Counted from the stretch's first letter, positions 45,314-55,123 are shown. The stretch: DNA of 64,000 bases from Cyclobacterium lianum (GCF_900143075.1 NZ_FRCY01000009.1:124001-188000), one strand, 5' to 3'. Made by a program: numbers and translations. The notes: a model not told the origin generated them from the letters alone.

Positions 45314-45771
45314 TTAAGCTAGTAACGTCGGCGCTTACAGTAGATCAATCTCCGTATTTTTTCTGCGCATGGTTCCCATGTGATAGAGGGACAGTCTATC
45401 GATGCCTCAACGAATAAAGCGCCTATTTTCGCTTTTGTCTAAAAATATTGGGGTATCAGCACGGCTAATCTTCCTACAAAGCCAATCAGCAACACAATCT
45501 GGGCCAATGAAGTCAACCTCTGCAGTTGTTTTCATCAGGATGCCATTCAACACGTTGCTAAGATGAAAGCATTTAGAGGGCAAGGAAAATACAAAAAACC
45601 TGGTTGAATATTTCCTGAGGTATTTGGCTAAGGTTTAGCCGGATTAATTTCGTGGCATAGACCTTTCTTAATAAAAATATATTATTTGGAGCGGTTTTTT
45701 GAAGTGTGCCTTCAGTAGTGCACCGGTGTTTTCATGGATATATTTTTGAAAGCAGGAAAAAAATTCAAAAG
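45314..45771. other. Intergenic region without a recognised gene
   Basis: About 460 bases between the terminator and hemB. Translations in all frames are short and lack motifs. It might be degraded coding DNA, but I cannot assign an origin. Confidence 0.5.
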
Positions 45772-46752
45772 TTAAATATCCTGCCAGGATTTGTTAAGGG
45801 CCACTTCTTTGGCAAAGTAGGTCAAAATAATTTTGGCACCTGCCCTTTTGATGCTGAGCAGAGATTCCAGCATGGCCCGCTCTCCATCCAGCCAGCCGTT
45901 TGCAGCCGAGGCCTTGATCATGGCATATTCCCCACTCACATTGTAGGCAGCAATAGGTATTGGAAATTGCTGGTGTAGCAGTTGGATGATGTCCAGGTAG
46001 GCCAAAGCCGGCTTGACCATCAGAAAATCGGCTCCCTCTTCCATGTCCAGTTGGGCTTCAATCAGGGCTTCCTGGCTGTTGGCAGGGTCCATCTGGTAGG
46101 TTTTTTTATCCCCTGACTTCGGTGCCGAATCCAGTGCGTCCCGGAAAGGATTGTAGAAAGCGCTGGCATATTTGGCCGTATATGACATGATAGACACTTC
46201 CTTGTGGCCATTTTCATCCAGCAACCTTCTCAGATAACCCACCCGGCCGTCCATCATGTCAGAGGGACCAATGATGTCTGCTCCGGCCCTTGCCTGTGCC
46301 AAAGTCATCTTACCGAGGATTTCCAGCGTTTCGTCATTCAGGATTTTTCCGTTTTCTACCAATCCGTCATGCCCGTCAGAATTGTAAGGGTCCATGGCCA
46401 CATCGGTCATGATGCAGGCCTGGGGGAAGGTTTGCTTTATTTTCCGAAGCGCCTTTAAATAAAAGGTATCCTCCCGGTAACTTTCTGTAGCAAAACGGTC
46501 TTTTTTGTCTTCGGCATAGGCCGGAAAAATATCAAACGCATTTATGCCCAGGCTCAGACAGTCGTCGATTTCTTCCAGCATCAGGTCCAGTGAATACCTG
46601 TAGATGCCCGGCATGGATTTTACTTCCACTTTTTGATTGATGCCATCGATCAGAAAAAGCGGAAAAATAAAGTCTTTCACCGAAAGCCTGGTTTCTTCTA
46701 CGAGAGAACGGATGGCTGCGGATTTTCTGTTTCTTCTGGGTCTTCTGTTCAT
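45772..46752 (-). CDS. hemB: Delta-aminolevulinic acid dehydratase (porphobilinogen synthase)
   Basis: Condenses two aminolevulinates to porphobilinogen in haem synthesis. 326 aa. Marks: MSYTAKYASAFYNPFRDA (Schiff-base Lys), FLMVKPALAYLD (second active-site Lys) and SPSDMMDGRVG. The metal site reads IMTDVAMDPYNSDGHDG, with Asp in place of the Cys residues of zinc enzymes, so a magnesium-type enzyme is expected. Length and motifs are canonical. Monocistronic or with an unlinked partner. Confidence 0.96.
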   Translation of the reverse strand: MNRRPRRNRKSAAIRSLVEETRLSVKDFIFPLFLIDGINQKVEVKSMPGIYRYSLDLMLEEIDDCLSLGINAFDIFPAYAEDKKDRFATESYREDTFYLKALRKIKQTFPQACIMTDVAMDPYNSDGHDGLVENGKILNDETLEILGKMTLAQARAGADIIGPSDMMDGRVGYLRRLLDENGHKEVSIMSYTAKYASAFYNPFRDALDSAPKSGDKKTYQMDPANSQEALIEAQLDMEEGADFLMVKPALAYLDIIQLLHQQFPIPIAAYNVSGEYAMIKASAANGWLDGERAMLESLLSIKRAGAKIILTYFAKEVALNKSWQDI

Positions 46753-46828
46753 AGCCGATATAACTGCGTTGGTGACAAAGGTAGGGGATTTGCCAGCTAA
46801 TCAGGCCTTACCCGCTGCATAAAATGAC

Positions 46829-47485
46829 TCAGGTCAAAAGGTCTGCAATTAGGCGGGCATTTACTTCATGGAAATCTTTGATATACAGATTACACGGGGG
46901 CAATTCCTCTTTGGTATGAGAAGAAAGCACGCCGATAACCTGCATGCCGGCGTTCCTGGCTGCGGAAACGCCACTGTAGGAATCTTCAAAGACCAGGCAG
47001 TGTTCCGGCGATACCCCCAGATTGCTGGCAGAAGTGAGGTATACTTCCGGATCTGGCTTGTGCTTTTGGACATGTTCACTGGCCAGAATGGATTCCATTC
47101 TGGGTCCAAAGCCCAGGGCTCCCATGATCAGCTCCAGATTGGCCCCGGGAGCGGAGGTAGCGACACCGGTACGGAAGCCGTTTGCTTTCAGCTCATCGAG
47201 AAAGGGCAGAAAGCCTGGAATGGTTTCCACTTTTGATGCATATATTTCCCTGAACAGTCCTTCTTTTTCGTTTTCGAGGGCTGCGAATTCCTCGCCTACG
47301 AACTCCCTGCCTAAAAAATGGCTGAAGATGTATTTGTTGCTCTTGCCATACATGTGTTGGGCAAACTCTTCCTCTGTAGGGTTTAACCCTCGTTTGCCAA
47401 AAAACACCCGGAATGCTTCGGAGTGATAGGGATTGGTATGGCAGATCACTCCATCCATATCAAAGATGACAGCCTGTTTTTTCAT
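46829..47485 (-). CDS. HAD-superfamily hydrolase, beta-phosphoglucomutase-like
   Basis: 218 aa. Haloacid dehalogenase motifs: IFDMDGVICHTN (nucleophile Asp, acid-base Asp), VATSAPGANLELIM (motif II), KHKPDPEVYLTS (motif III Lys) and VFEDSYSGVSAARNAG (motif IV). The four-helix cap fits subfamily IA, beta-phosphoglucomutase/phosphatase-like. Substrate unknown. Its start overlaps the ornithine aminotransferase stop by 4 bases, so the two are coupled. Confidence 0.92.
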   Translation of the reverse strand: MKKQAVIFDMDGVICHTNPYHSEAFRVFFGKRGLNPTEEEFAQHMYGKSNKYIFSHFLGREFVGEEFAALENEKEGLFREIYASKVETIPGFLPFLDELKANGFRTGVATSAPGANLELIMGALGFGPRMESILASEHVQKHKPDPEVYLTSASNLGVSPEHCLVFEDSYSGVSAARNAGMQVIGVLSSHTKEELPPCNLYIKDFHEVNARLIADLLT

Positions 47486-48774
47486 TCGTTTTCTGCAGGT
47501 TTTTCAAATGCCAGAATGGTTTTTTCTATGATATCGCAGCAGCTGTGCAATTCTTCCATAGTCATGACCAGGGGAGGAGCAAAGCGGATGATATTGCCAT
47601 GGGTCGGTTTGGCCAGCAGCCCATTGTCTTTCAATGCCAGACAAATATCCCAGGCAGTGCTGCTTTCCGGGCTATCATTGATCACGATGGCGTTCAGCAA
47701 GCCACGGCCGCGCACTAGCTTCACCAGCGGCGATTTTTCAGCCAGCAATTGCATGCGCTCCCGGAAAGTCTTGCCCAGCGCCCTGGCATTTTGGGCCAAC
47801 CTTTCGTCTCTTACCACTTCCAGTGCAGTCATGGCAATTTTGGCCCCCAGCGGATTGCCGCCAAAGGTGGAGCCATGTTGGCCCGGGTGGATGACTTCCA
47901 TAATGGTCTCATTGGCCAAAACTGCTGAGACCGGAAAGAAGCCTCCGGAAAGGGCTTTGCCCAGAATCAGGATATCCGGTTCCACGTAGCTTTCCTGCTT
48001 TTCACAGTGCCCCTCGCAACGGCATTCCCCGCAAACAGCGAGCAATGAGCCTGTCCGGCCTATACCCGTTTGTATTTCATCTGCCAGCAGCAAGGTATTG
48101 TGCTCCTGACATAGTTTTTTGGCTTCCCTGATGTAGGCCGCGTCAGGGGTATTGACGCCCGCTTCTCCCTGTATGGGTTCGATGAGAAAACCCACGATAT
48201 CGGGATTATTGGTCAAAGCAGCTTTGAGGGCTGTGAGGTCATTGTAGGGTATGCGAATAAATCCAGGGGTGTAAGGCCCAAAATTCCTTCTGGCGTTTTC
48301 GTCGTTCGAAAAGGAAATCACCGTGGTGGTACGGCCGTGGAAGTTATCCTCTGCCACGACGATTTTTGCCTGTTGCCCGGGAACACCTTTTTTTTCATAG
48401 CCCCATTTCCTGGCAATTTTGATGGCGGTCTCTACAGCTTCCACACCGGTGTTCATAGGCAGGACCTTATCAAATCCAAAGTAATCGGTAATGTATTTTT
48501 CGTAGGGACCCAGCACGTCATTGTAAAACGCCCTGGAAGTAAGGGTAAGGGTACCCGCCTGTTCGATCAGGGCCTCTTTTATCCTTGGATGGCAGTGGCC
48601 CTGGTTGACAGCCGAATAGGCAGAAAGGAAATCAAAGTATTTTTTTCCTTCCACATCCCAGAGGTAAACGCCCTCCCCCCTGCTGAGGACTACGGGTAGG
48701 GGGTGGTAGTTGTGCGCGCCGTATTTGCTTTCCAGTTGTATGGCTTCCTGGCTTGAACTGATCTCCTGCATCAT
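47482..48774 (-). CDS. rocD: Ornithine/acetylornithine-type class III aminotransferase with Cys-rich insert
   Basis: Probably ornithine to glutamate semialdehyde (PLP-dependent). 430 aa from ATG 48774 (next codon also ATG). Marks: LADEIQTGIGRTGSLLA, PLP Lys in LILGKALSGGFFPVS, and the long GNPLGAKIAMTALEVV loop. Before the PLP Lys there is an insert, GECRCEGHCEKQESY, with four Cys spaced as C-x2-C-x-C-x3-C, which looks like a metal or disulfide site and is absent from E. coli and human enzymes. Coupled with the HAD gene by a 4-base overlap. Confidence 0.88.
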   Translation of the reverse strand: MMQEISSSQEAIQLESKYGAHNYHPLPVVLSRGEGVYLWDVEGKKYFDFLSAYSAVNQGHCHPRIKEALIEQAGTLTLTSRAFYNDVLGPYEKYITDYFGFDKVLPMNTGVEAVETAIKIARKWGYEKKGVPGQQAKIVVAEDNFHGRTTTVISFSNDENARRNFGPYTPGFIRIPYNDLTALKAALTNNPDIVGFLIEPIQGEAGVNTPDAAYIREAKKLCQEHNTLLLADEIQTGIGRTGSLLAVCGECRCEGHCEKQESYVEPDILILGKALSGGFFPVSAVLANETIMEVIHPGQHGSTFGGNPLGAKIAMTALEVVRDERLAQNARALGKTFRERMQLLAEKSPLVKLVRGRGLLNAIVINDSPESSTAWDICLALKDNGLLAKPTHGNIIRFAPPLVMTMEELHSCCDIIEKTILAFEKPAENE

Positions 48775-48992
48775 GGATCTCTTTATTATAATCTGTGGTG
48801 ATGAATTTGAGCAACCCTTGGCTCCAAAGGGCAAATATAAGAAAAGGAGGTTGTAATCATGCCCGAAAACCAAAAAGTTGGCCAGCAGGGATTTGTTAAA
48901 TATTTATAGGGGCTGCTTTTGTTATTTAATGAATTCTTCCGATATTTGCAAACCCAATTGAAAAAAGTCTATCATTACTGTATACATATATC

Positions 48993-49235
48993 ATGGCAAA
49001 AATTTGTGACATCACCGGAAAAAGGCCCCAGGTAGGCAACAACGTATCTCACGCCAACAATAAAACAAAGCGTAGATTTTACCCCAACCTGCACAAGAAA
49101 AGCTTTTACATTCCTGAAGAAGATGCCTGGATTACTTTGAAAGTTTCCTCCTCAGCTCTGAGGACCATCAATAAAAAAGGAATCAGCGCCGTACTGAAAG
49201 ATGCGCAGAAAAAAGGGGACATCGTTATCAAATAA
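48993..49235 (+). CDS. rpmB: 50S ribosomal protein L28
   Basis: 80 aa. AKICDITGKRPQVGNNVSHANN and KTKRRFYPNLHKKSFYIPEE are typical of L28. First gene of the rpmB-rpmG-DUF4295-ftsY block conserved in Bacteroidota. Confidence 0.97.
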   Translation: MAKICDITGKRPQVGNNVSHANNKTKRRFYPNLHKKSFYIPEEDAWITLKVSSSALRTINKKGISAVLKDAQKKGDIVIK

Positions 49236-49277
49236 TAAGATTTACCTCAACACCACTATAAAAAATTACAAAACGAA

Positions 49278-49460
49278 ATGGCTAAGAAAGGTAACAGAGT
49301 TCAGGTGATCCTGGAATGTACGGAGCACAAGCAAAGCGGAAAGGCCGGTACTTCGCGCTACATCACCACCAAGAACCGAAAAAACACTACCGAGCGCTTG
49401 GAATTGAAAAAATTCAATCCCATATTGAAGAAAGTGACCGTACATAAGGAAATCAAATAA
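49278..49460 (+). CDS. rpmG: 50S ribosomal protein L33
   Basis: 60 aa. [17 protein letters not shown], then [19 protein letters not shown], as in the Cys-poor (C-minus) L33 form; only one Cys, in LECTEH. 42 bases after rpmB. Confidence 0.97.
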   Translation: MAKKGNRVQVILECTEHKQSGKAGTSRYITTKNRKNTTERLELKKFNPILKKVTVHKEIK

Positions 49461-49494
49461 GAAATTTACCCCTAGGGGTCAAAACAAATAAGTT

Positions 49495-49647
49495 ATGGCT
49501 AAGAAAGTAGTTGCAACACTGAAAAAAGAAGGGGGCGTATCCTATGCCAAAGTGATCAAAGCCGTCCGCTCAGAAAAGACGGGAGCCTATACCTTCAAAG
49601 AGGAAATGGTGCCCAGTCCTATGGTACAGGAGACCCTTAAAAAATAA
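49495..49647 (+). CDS. DUF4295 small ribosome-associated protein
   Basis: 50 aa basic peptide (AKKVVATLKKEGGVSYAKVI, MVPSPMVQETLKK). Short conserved protein of Bacteroidota that sits after rpmG, consistent with a lineage-specific ribosomal protein; I recall that a small protein of this kind was seen in the Flavobacterium ribosome, but I cannot confirm the name. Starts 34 bases after rpmG. Confidence 0.9.
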   Translation: MAKKVVATLKKEGGVSYAKVIKAVRSEKTGAYTFKEEMVPSPMVQETLKK

Positions 49648-49677
49648 GGAATTATCCCCATCATAAAGCATTTATAC

Positions 49678-49709
49678 ATCCCTTTCGGTTCTTATCGGAA
49701 GGGATTTTT
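49678..49709 (+). terminator. Terminator between DUF4295 and ftsY
   Basis: ATCCCTTTC (49678-49686) pairs with GGAAGGGAT (49697-49705, one G-T pair), loop of 10 bases, followed by a T5 run (49705-49709). It lies 30 bases after DUF4295 and 29 before ftsY, so ftsY is either read through or has its own promoter between the hairpin and the start. Confidence 0.85.
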
Positions 49710-49738
49710 GCGTATATTCGGGCCTTATAGTAAAACTT

Positions 49739-50695
49739 ATGGGAGTATTTGGTTTTTTTTCCAGCGAGAAAAAAGAAAGTTTAGATAAAGGACTGGAGAA
49801 GTCCAGCAAAAATCTCTTTTCCAAATTAGGCAAAGCCATTGTAGGCAAGTCCAAAGTAGATGACGATATTCTGGATGAATTGGAAGAGATCCTGATCACT
49901 TCAGATGTGGGTGTGGATACGACCGTCAAAATTATCCGGCGCATTGAAGAGCGGGTAGAGCGGGAAAAATACATCAATACTTCAGAATTGGACGTACTAT
50001 TGCGGGAGGAAGTTGCCGGACTGCTGGCGGATAACAATGCCCCGGAGCAGGGCGACTTTGACCTCCCAGAAGGCAAGAAGCCCTACGTCATCATGGTAGT
50101 GGGGGTAAACGGAGTAGGCAAGACCACCACCATCGGCAAACTTGCCCACCAGTTCAAGCAGGCTGGCAAATCAGTAGTCCTGGGGGCGGCCGATACCTTC
50201 CGGGCAGCTGCGGTGGACCAGCTCATCCTTTGGGGAGAGCGGGTGGATGTGCCGGTGATCTCCCATGGCATGAACACCGATCCTGCTTCGGTGGCCTTTG
50301 ATACGGTAAAAAAGGCCGTAGACATGAAGGCCGATGTGGTGATTGTGGATACCGCAGGCAGGCTGCATACCAAGGTCAACCTGATGAACGAGCTGACCAA
50401 GATCAAACGGGTGATGCAGAAATTTATTCCCGAGGCACCTCATGAAATCTTGCTGGTATTGGATGGGTCTACAGGACAGAATGCCTTTATACAAGCCAAA
50501 GAATTTACCAAAGCCACCGAGATCAGCGCCCTGGCCATTACCAAGCTGGACGGAACGGCCAAAGGAGGCGTGGTCATCGGCATTTCGGATCAGTTCAAGA
50601 TCCCGGTTAAGTATATCGGAGTAGGAGAGAAGATGACTGATTTGCAGGTATTTGACAGGCGGGAATTTGTGGATTCCTTATTTAAGAAGAAGTAA
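49739..50695 (+). CDS. ftsY: Signal recognition particle receptor FtsY
   Basis: GTPase that docks SRP-ribosome complexes at the membrane. 318 aa, NG domains only, without a long acidic A domain. N domain about 1-95 (ILDELEEILITSDVGVDTTVKI), G domain: VNGVGKTTTIGKLA (P-loop), DTFRAAAVDQL, DTAGRLHTK and TKLDGTAKGGVVI. Family length for Bacteroidota. Confidence 0.97.
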   Translation: MGVFGFFSSEKKESLDKGLEKSSKNLFSKLGKAIVGKSKVDDDILDELEEILITSDVGVDTTVKIIRRIEERVEREKYINTSELDVLLREEVAGLLADNNAPEQGDFDLPEGKKPYVIMVVGVNGVGKTTTIGKLAHQFKQAGKSVVLGAADTFRAAAVDQLILWGERVDVPVISHGMNTDPASVAFDTVKKAVDMKADVVIVDTAGRLHTKVNLMNELTKIKRVMQKFIPEAPHEILLVLDGSTGQNAFIQAKEFTKATEISALAITKLDGTAKGGVVIGISDQFKIPVKYIGVGEKMTDLQVFDRREFVDSLFKKK

Positions 50696-50735
50696 AGCAA
50701 GGGGAGCGAAAAAAACCTTCGAGGTCTCAAAGACC

Positions 50736-51887
50736 TCAAAGGTTATACCTATCCCTTTTATCATAAAGCAGCCCGGCTTCCTGAAGCGCTTGGTAAACCC
50801 CGACTTTTTCCTGATTATCCTCAAGTACAAAGGAGCGGATAAGCTTCTGATGTAATCCGGTAGCCCTCAATTTTCCCAGTGCGTGCCCATCCCGGAGAAG
50901 CATCAGACTGGAATGGGAGTAGAACTCGGCCAATACATCGTAACAATACCGGGATAGCAGTTTGTCATGGACAGCACCAACGATCAGCACCTTGCCTTCA
51001 AACTGCCTGCCTTTGTCGTAATCCACTCCATGCACCGAAAAAGGAGCTTTCTCCAATTCCTTCCAGATGGGGAGACTTTCCTGTTTCATCCATGCTGCCA
51101 AAATGGAAGGAGGCTGATCATTCAGCCTGTTTGCCAGTAAATCATAACTGTGCTCAAACAACCTTACTTTAAACCCTATATCTTCCTCACCATTTCCCCA
51201 TAAGCCAGGCACCAAAAATCCCCAATGTAAAAAAGCATAAAATGGAACGTTATCGCCATCACTTGTTTCCGAACAAAGGCTTTCGGCATGTGCCTGCCAT
51301 AAATAGGCGATCCAAAGCCGGTTGGCCTGCGCTTCCGGGCAGGGGGCCGGGTCCCGGAAGTTCAGGTTTTTTTGCAGGTCAAGAAGTAGGGGGTTAAAAG
51401 AAATCAGGGAACTAACTTTTTTTGGATACAGGCTGAGGTAATAATGCAGGTAGGCGGCAGCACCGGAAAAGCCCACCAAATGTACCGGCCGATCTCCGGG
51501 CAAGGCTTTTCGAACACTTTCCAGATCCCGGGCACGCTGGTCTACATTCAGTAGCTGGTAGGCTTTGAACCAGTCCGTTTGCCCGCTGGAATGGATGGTT
51601 GTCAGCAGGACTTTGGACTGATAGCGGCCTTTGATTTGCACCAGGTTAAATTCATCTGCCAGATCCCGGAGATCCATACTTTGCTGAAAATAGTTGTCCA
51701 GTGGATCCTCCAGAAGCAGGATGGTTTCTTTTTGTTCTTCGTAGGGTTGGAAAAGGGTATAGCTGATGGCTATTTGCTTGCCTCGGGGCTCCCGATGGTC
51801 CAGGGGTACGGATATAAACCTACTGGTACCAGAAGGCGACAGGATAAGGCATAAGAATGTGCTTAGTATTTGCAGAAAGGCCATCAA
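50736..51887 (-). CDS. Secreted alpha/beta-hydrolase (peptidase S33-like)
   Basis: 383 aa with an N-terminal signal peptide (about 1-20). Alpha/beta-hydrolase fold with nucleophile elbow VHLVGFSGAAAYLHY (Gly-x-Ser-x-Ala), late Asp in VGAVHDKLLS and His in RDGHALGK. N-terminal FISVPLDHREPRGKQIAISY recalls tripeptidyl or prolyl aminopeptidases of family S33. Substrate unknown. A second ATG follows at once. Confidence 0.8.
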   Translation of the reverse strand: MMAFLQILSTFLCLILSPSGTSRFISVPLDHREPRGKQIAISYTLFQPYEEQKETILLLEDPLDNYFQQSMDLRDLADEFNLVQIKGRYQSKVLLTTIHSSGQTDWFKAYQLLNVDQRARDLESVRKALPGDRPVHLVGFSGAAAYLHYYLSLYPKKVSSLISFNPLLLDLQKNLNFRDPAPCPEAQANRLWIAYLWQAHAESLCSETSDGDNVPFYAFLHWGFLVPGLWGNGEEDIGFKVRLFEHSYDLLANRLNDQPPSILAAWMKQESLPIWKELEKAPFSVHGVDYDKGRQFEGKVLIVGAVHDKLLSRYCYDVLAEFYSHSSLMLLRDGHALGKLRATGLHQKLIRSFVLEDNQEKVGVYQALQEAGLLYDKRDRYNL

Positions 51888-52259
51888 TACTGCGTTAGAT
51901 TTACGTTTACAATCGGAGGCATGCGGAATTTCTCGTTATACCCAGGAACGACAGGGGACCAATAGTTAAAAATAGCTTGTATAAAAAATCATTCCAATTA
52001 TGAGTGTAGTTTGTGGTGTTAAATGATGTGAAATAGTTCCTTTTTTGTTAGTTAAACGAAGGTAAATCAAAAACAGCAATTCCAGGATCTTCATCATTGT
52101 GTTACCATTCAATTTGCCGGCCTGCTGATTTACGGCAATGGCCCGAATCCTTTTGTTCAGTTTTAATTTTCGTACAATAGTAACCAGTAAAATTTTTTGG
52201 ATCTCGATTCGCCTACTCGTTGATTAGGCGGAAGAATTTTAAACCGAATCAAATGCCTA
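51888..52259. other. Intergenic stretch between the hydrolase and TlpA genes
   Basis: About 370 AT-rich bases. One hairpin (TTCGCCTA, 52208-52215, with TAGGCGGAA, 52225-52233) lies downstream of the TlpA-like gene on the minus strand, but the sequence after it is A-rich rather than U-rich. No gene is recognised. Confidence 0.4.
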
Positions 52260-53711
52260 TCAAAGAAATTCGCCTAAAATTCCCTTTAATTCCTCTTGCT
52301 CCGGAGCCGGAGCATTTGGATGGATGAGTTTGCCTTTGGGGTCAAAGAGCAGGTACCGGGGGATAAACGCGACATCCAATTGATCCAAAAAGCTTGATTC
52401 ATCCAGGTTCAGGACAGTAAAAGATCTGTCTGGGAAGGCAATTTCATGTTTCCGAACCACCTGCTCCCAAAACTTATGGTTTTTATCTACAGAGAGATGA
52501 ATGACCTCCAGGCCCCGGTCTTTGTTTAGTTCATGCAGGTTCCGCAAAGCAGGGAATGCTTTGATGCAGGGTATGCACCAGGCCGCCCAAAGGTCGACAT
52601 ACAGGTAATTGTCCCTTTTCTGATGCAGCAATTCTTCAAAAGACATCAGCCGGTTTCCGAGCCCCATCAATTCCATGTCCGGCCTTTCTTTTTTCAAGGT
52701 ATTGATTCGGGCTTTTAAAAAATCAGCCTGGACTTTATTTTCCAACTGATTTCCATAGCTTTTCAGCCATTTATCCGCTTCCTGAAAAGATAGGCGGGGG
52801 AGGGATTCCTCAAGGAGTTTAAAACGCATACGCTTGCTGAATGGGCTTGGACCTGAACCCAAACTGTCCGGAAGAAGGAGCTCATTTCGATCTTTCGCTT
52901 TGATTTGTGCCAGTAAAAAATCCGAAAACTCATCAAAATAGATCGTCTGTAGGTATTCGGAACTGTCGGTAACAGATGCCGTAAAGTGATCTAAGGCTCC
53001 CCCTGGGTCATAAACCCCCTTCTCCGCAGAAAAAAAATGAAGGTGGTCCAATTCAAACCGGAGTTTTGCCTTATAAAAAGAAGCGGTTCTTTCAGCAATC
53101 AGACCTGTGTTCTTCAGGGAGTCCAGCCAGAATAGTTCTTTTTCCCCACTTTCTAGGGCCTTTTTTCTGCTTTTTATTCGTTCTTCACTGAGGTCAACCG
53201 GTGTTGGGGAGTCAAAATTTGCCTGCCAGAGGAAATGGAAATCCTGAAGTGGGGTATAGGTGGAATGGTACAATTCACGATTGCGAAGCAGTTCCAGGTT
53301 GTCATCGTATACAGATCGTTCGCTGTTTAGGGTTTTTAGCCATGGTCTTCGTTCGTCCAGGCTGATAAGTATACTGTCCCCTTTAGCCAGCAGGTAGTTG
53401 TATTCGGTCTGGCTGTTGTCAGTATACATCAGGTCTACAGCTTCTCTTTGGGTGTCGATGGATAATACCAAATTATTTTCATTTCCGGAGAAATCAATTG
53501 TTACTGGCATAGAGGCATCATCCAGGTATTTTAATGTGGCTTTTCGCTCCCTGAGAAAATCCCGAACCAGGCTATCTTTAAGTACCAGGACAATCTCTGC
53601 ACTATTTTCCTGCTCGTCTTGATCCTTCACTTCCTGGTTTCTACCACAAGCGGAGAAAAACAGGACCAGCAGCACAATGAGTACCCATGGTATTGAATTA
53701 ATCCTTCGCAT
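52260..53711 (-). CDS. TlpA-like thioredoxin-domain lipoprotein
   Basis: 483 aa from ATG 53711, which gives a lipoprotein signal (LFFSAC, Cys near residue 22). About 1-330: helical N-terminal part without motifs. About 340-483: thioredoxin fold with NYLYVDLWAAWCIPCIKAF (WCIPC) and DVAFIPRYLLFDPKG (cis-Pro). Periplasmic thiol-disulfide exchange protein. It overlaps the end of the CarboxypepD_reg gene by 14 bases. Confidence 0.88.
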   Translation of the reverse strand: MRRINSIPWVLIVLLVLFFSACGRNQEVKDQDEQENSAEIVLVLKDSLVRDFLRERKATLKYLDDASMPVTIDFSGNENNLVLSIDTQREAVDLMYTDNSQTEYNYLLAKGDSILISLDERRPWLKTLNSERSVYDDNLELLRNRELYHSTYTPLQDFHFLWQANFDSPTPVDLSEERIKSRKKALESGEKELFWLDSLKNTGLIAERTASFYKAKLRFELDHLHFFSAEKGVYDPGGALDHFTASVTDSSEYLQTIYFDEFSDFLLAQIKAKDRNELLLPDSLGSGPSPFSKRMRFKLLEESLPRLSFQEADKWLKSYGNQLENKVQADFLKARINTLKKERPDMELMGLGNRLMSFEELLHQKRDNYLYVDLWAAWCIPCIKAFPALRNLHELNKDRGLEVIHLSVDKNHKFWEQVVRKHEIAFPDRSFTVLNLDESSFLDQLDVAFIPRYLLFDPKGKLIHPNAPAPEQEELKGILGEFL

Positions 53712-54969
53712 TTCGTTCAAATTGTTCCAACAGCTTTCCATTTCTTTCCAGGCTATTGATGATCGCGCTATCCAATGGGTGGTTCTTTAGGAATTCGTTA
53801 TCTTTCCAAAATCCTTCATCCAAGGGGAATTCGTTTGGTTCAATTTCCTGCTCTCTTTTGAGCAGATCTCTGGGCCTGATTTTTTTTAAATGATCTGTGT
53901 TCACCTTATCAAGCCAAAGGGTATGGATATCCATCTGGTGAACACCTACATCCCGGTTGATCAGCCTAAGTGACTTCAGCCGGATGATTTCCGGATAGTA
54001 GCGGCCATCCACTTCCCTGAACTTTACATAGACCTGGTGCTCCCCACTTCTATAGCCCAGTTGGTATTCGACAATTGCATGGTTTCGGCCATTTATTTTT
54101 AGGAAATTCCTGCCATCAGGGGGATCATCTGAGCCAAAGGCTATGTGGTAGATGGTATCCGTGCCGATAAACTCCATGCCCATAAATTGATGATAAACGG
54201 GCAATTCAGGGATCCCCATAAACCGGTATCCGTCCCTGCCAAAGTGGCTTTCAGGAACATAGGCTGTTCTGATGTAATTGGAGGGATAAGTCCCGATAAT
54301 TGGATTCAAAGCCCCTACAGGTTCACCCATGGATTCGATCTGATTTCTAATCTTTGCTTTCATGGCTGAGATATAGGGGTCAACTTCGGCATGTTCCTCG
54401 CTCTGTCTCAGAGATTCCACTTTTATTTTAGCGCTCTGTACATCTTTTTCATATCCCAGGTCTTCCACTGTAACAACAGCTTCCACCAAATGGGTAAAGT
54501 CATCATAATTGGTGGAAACTTTGCGGTAAAGACCGGTTAGTTGGTGGCGTTTATTGGGATAATTTTGGGGAATATTGTCTATAGCTTTGGAAATCATTTC
54601 TTCCAGGGAGCTATCTTCAGGCTTTACGATGACTTCTTCCAGGCCAATGACTGCTTGCGCTAATCTGATGCTGTTTCCTGTCGATTTTAACCGGGCCAGG
54701 GGAACTTGTAGCCGTTGGTATCCGAGGTGGTTCACCACCAGGGTATCTTCCTTTAGTACCTCAGGAAATCGAAGGGAGAAGTGCCCGGAAGAATTGGAAA
54801 ATCCATTAAATTCCGGATAGTTTTTTAAGAAAAAGTAGACATGGTCCAAAGGATTGTTTCCTTCATCTAGTACGCTGCCACTCAGTTGTCCGGTTGGTGA
54901 ATTGGATTGGGAATACAAAGTACCGCAATTAATGCATATACAAGTTATTATTAAAACGTTCCGTATCAT
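53698..54969 (-). CDS. Carboxypeptidase-regulatory-like domain protein
   Basis: 423 aa. Signal peptide about 1-20 (CICINCGTLYSQ), then a CarboxypepD_reg-like beta-sandwich (about 25-115: GSVLDEGNNPLDHVYFFLKN, LVVNHLGYQRLQVPL), the N-terminal domain found in Bacteroidota surface proteins. The rest (about 120-423) has no recognised domain. Overlaps the downstream TlpA-like gene, so the two are coupled. Confidence 0.8.
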   Translation of the reverse strand: MIRNVLIITCICINCGTLYSQSNSPTGQLSGSVLDEGNNPLDHVYFFLKNYPEFNGFSNSSGHFSLRFPEVLKEDTLVVNHLGYQRLQVPLARLKSTGNSIRLAQAVIGLEEVIVKPEDSSLEEMISKAIDNIPQNYPNKRHQLTGLYRKVSTNYDDFTHLVEAVVTVEDLGYEKDVQSAKIKVESLRQSEEHAEVDPYISAMKAKIRNQIESMGEPVGALNPIIGTYPSNYIRTAYVPESHFGRDGYRFMGIPELPVYHQFMGMEFIGTDTIYHIAFGSDDPPDGRNFLKINGRNHAIVEYQLGYRSGEHQVYVKFREVDGRYYPEIIRLKSLRLINRDVGVHQMDIHTLWLDKVNTDHLKKIRPRDLLKREQEIEPNEFPLDEGFWKDNEFLKNHPLDSAIINSLERNGKLLEQFERNAKD

Positions 54970-54990
54970 ATAAAAAATTAATATTGAAAT

Positions 54991-55015
54991 AAAGGGGACA
55001 TAAATCTCCCCTTTT
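54991..55015 (-). terminator. Terminator downstream of the precursor peptide gene
   Basis: AAAGGGGA (54991-54998) pairs with TCCCCTTT (55007-55014), loop CATAAATC. Read on the minus strand, the stem is followed by ATTTC, then AT-rich sequence; on the plus strand by T. It separates the precursor from the CarboxypepD gene and marks a separate transcription unit. Confidence 0.6.
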
Positions 55016-55123
55016 GAAACTTAATCACAATGGACATTGAGCTTAAATCCAACCAAAATTGGAACAACTTGACAAATCATATCCGGAATTGATAGCACTT
55101 TGATAGTAGTATTCACCACTCAT

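Noticed and set aside
45314-45771. Possible decayed transposase or mobile gene before hemB
   Set aside because: No inverted repeats, no recognisable transposase motif, and only short frames.
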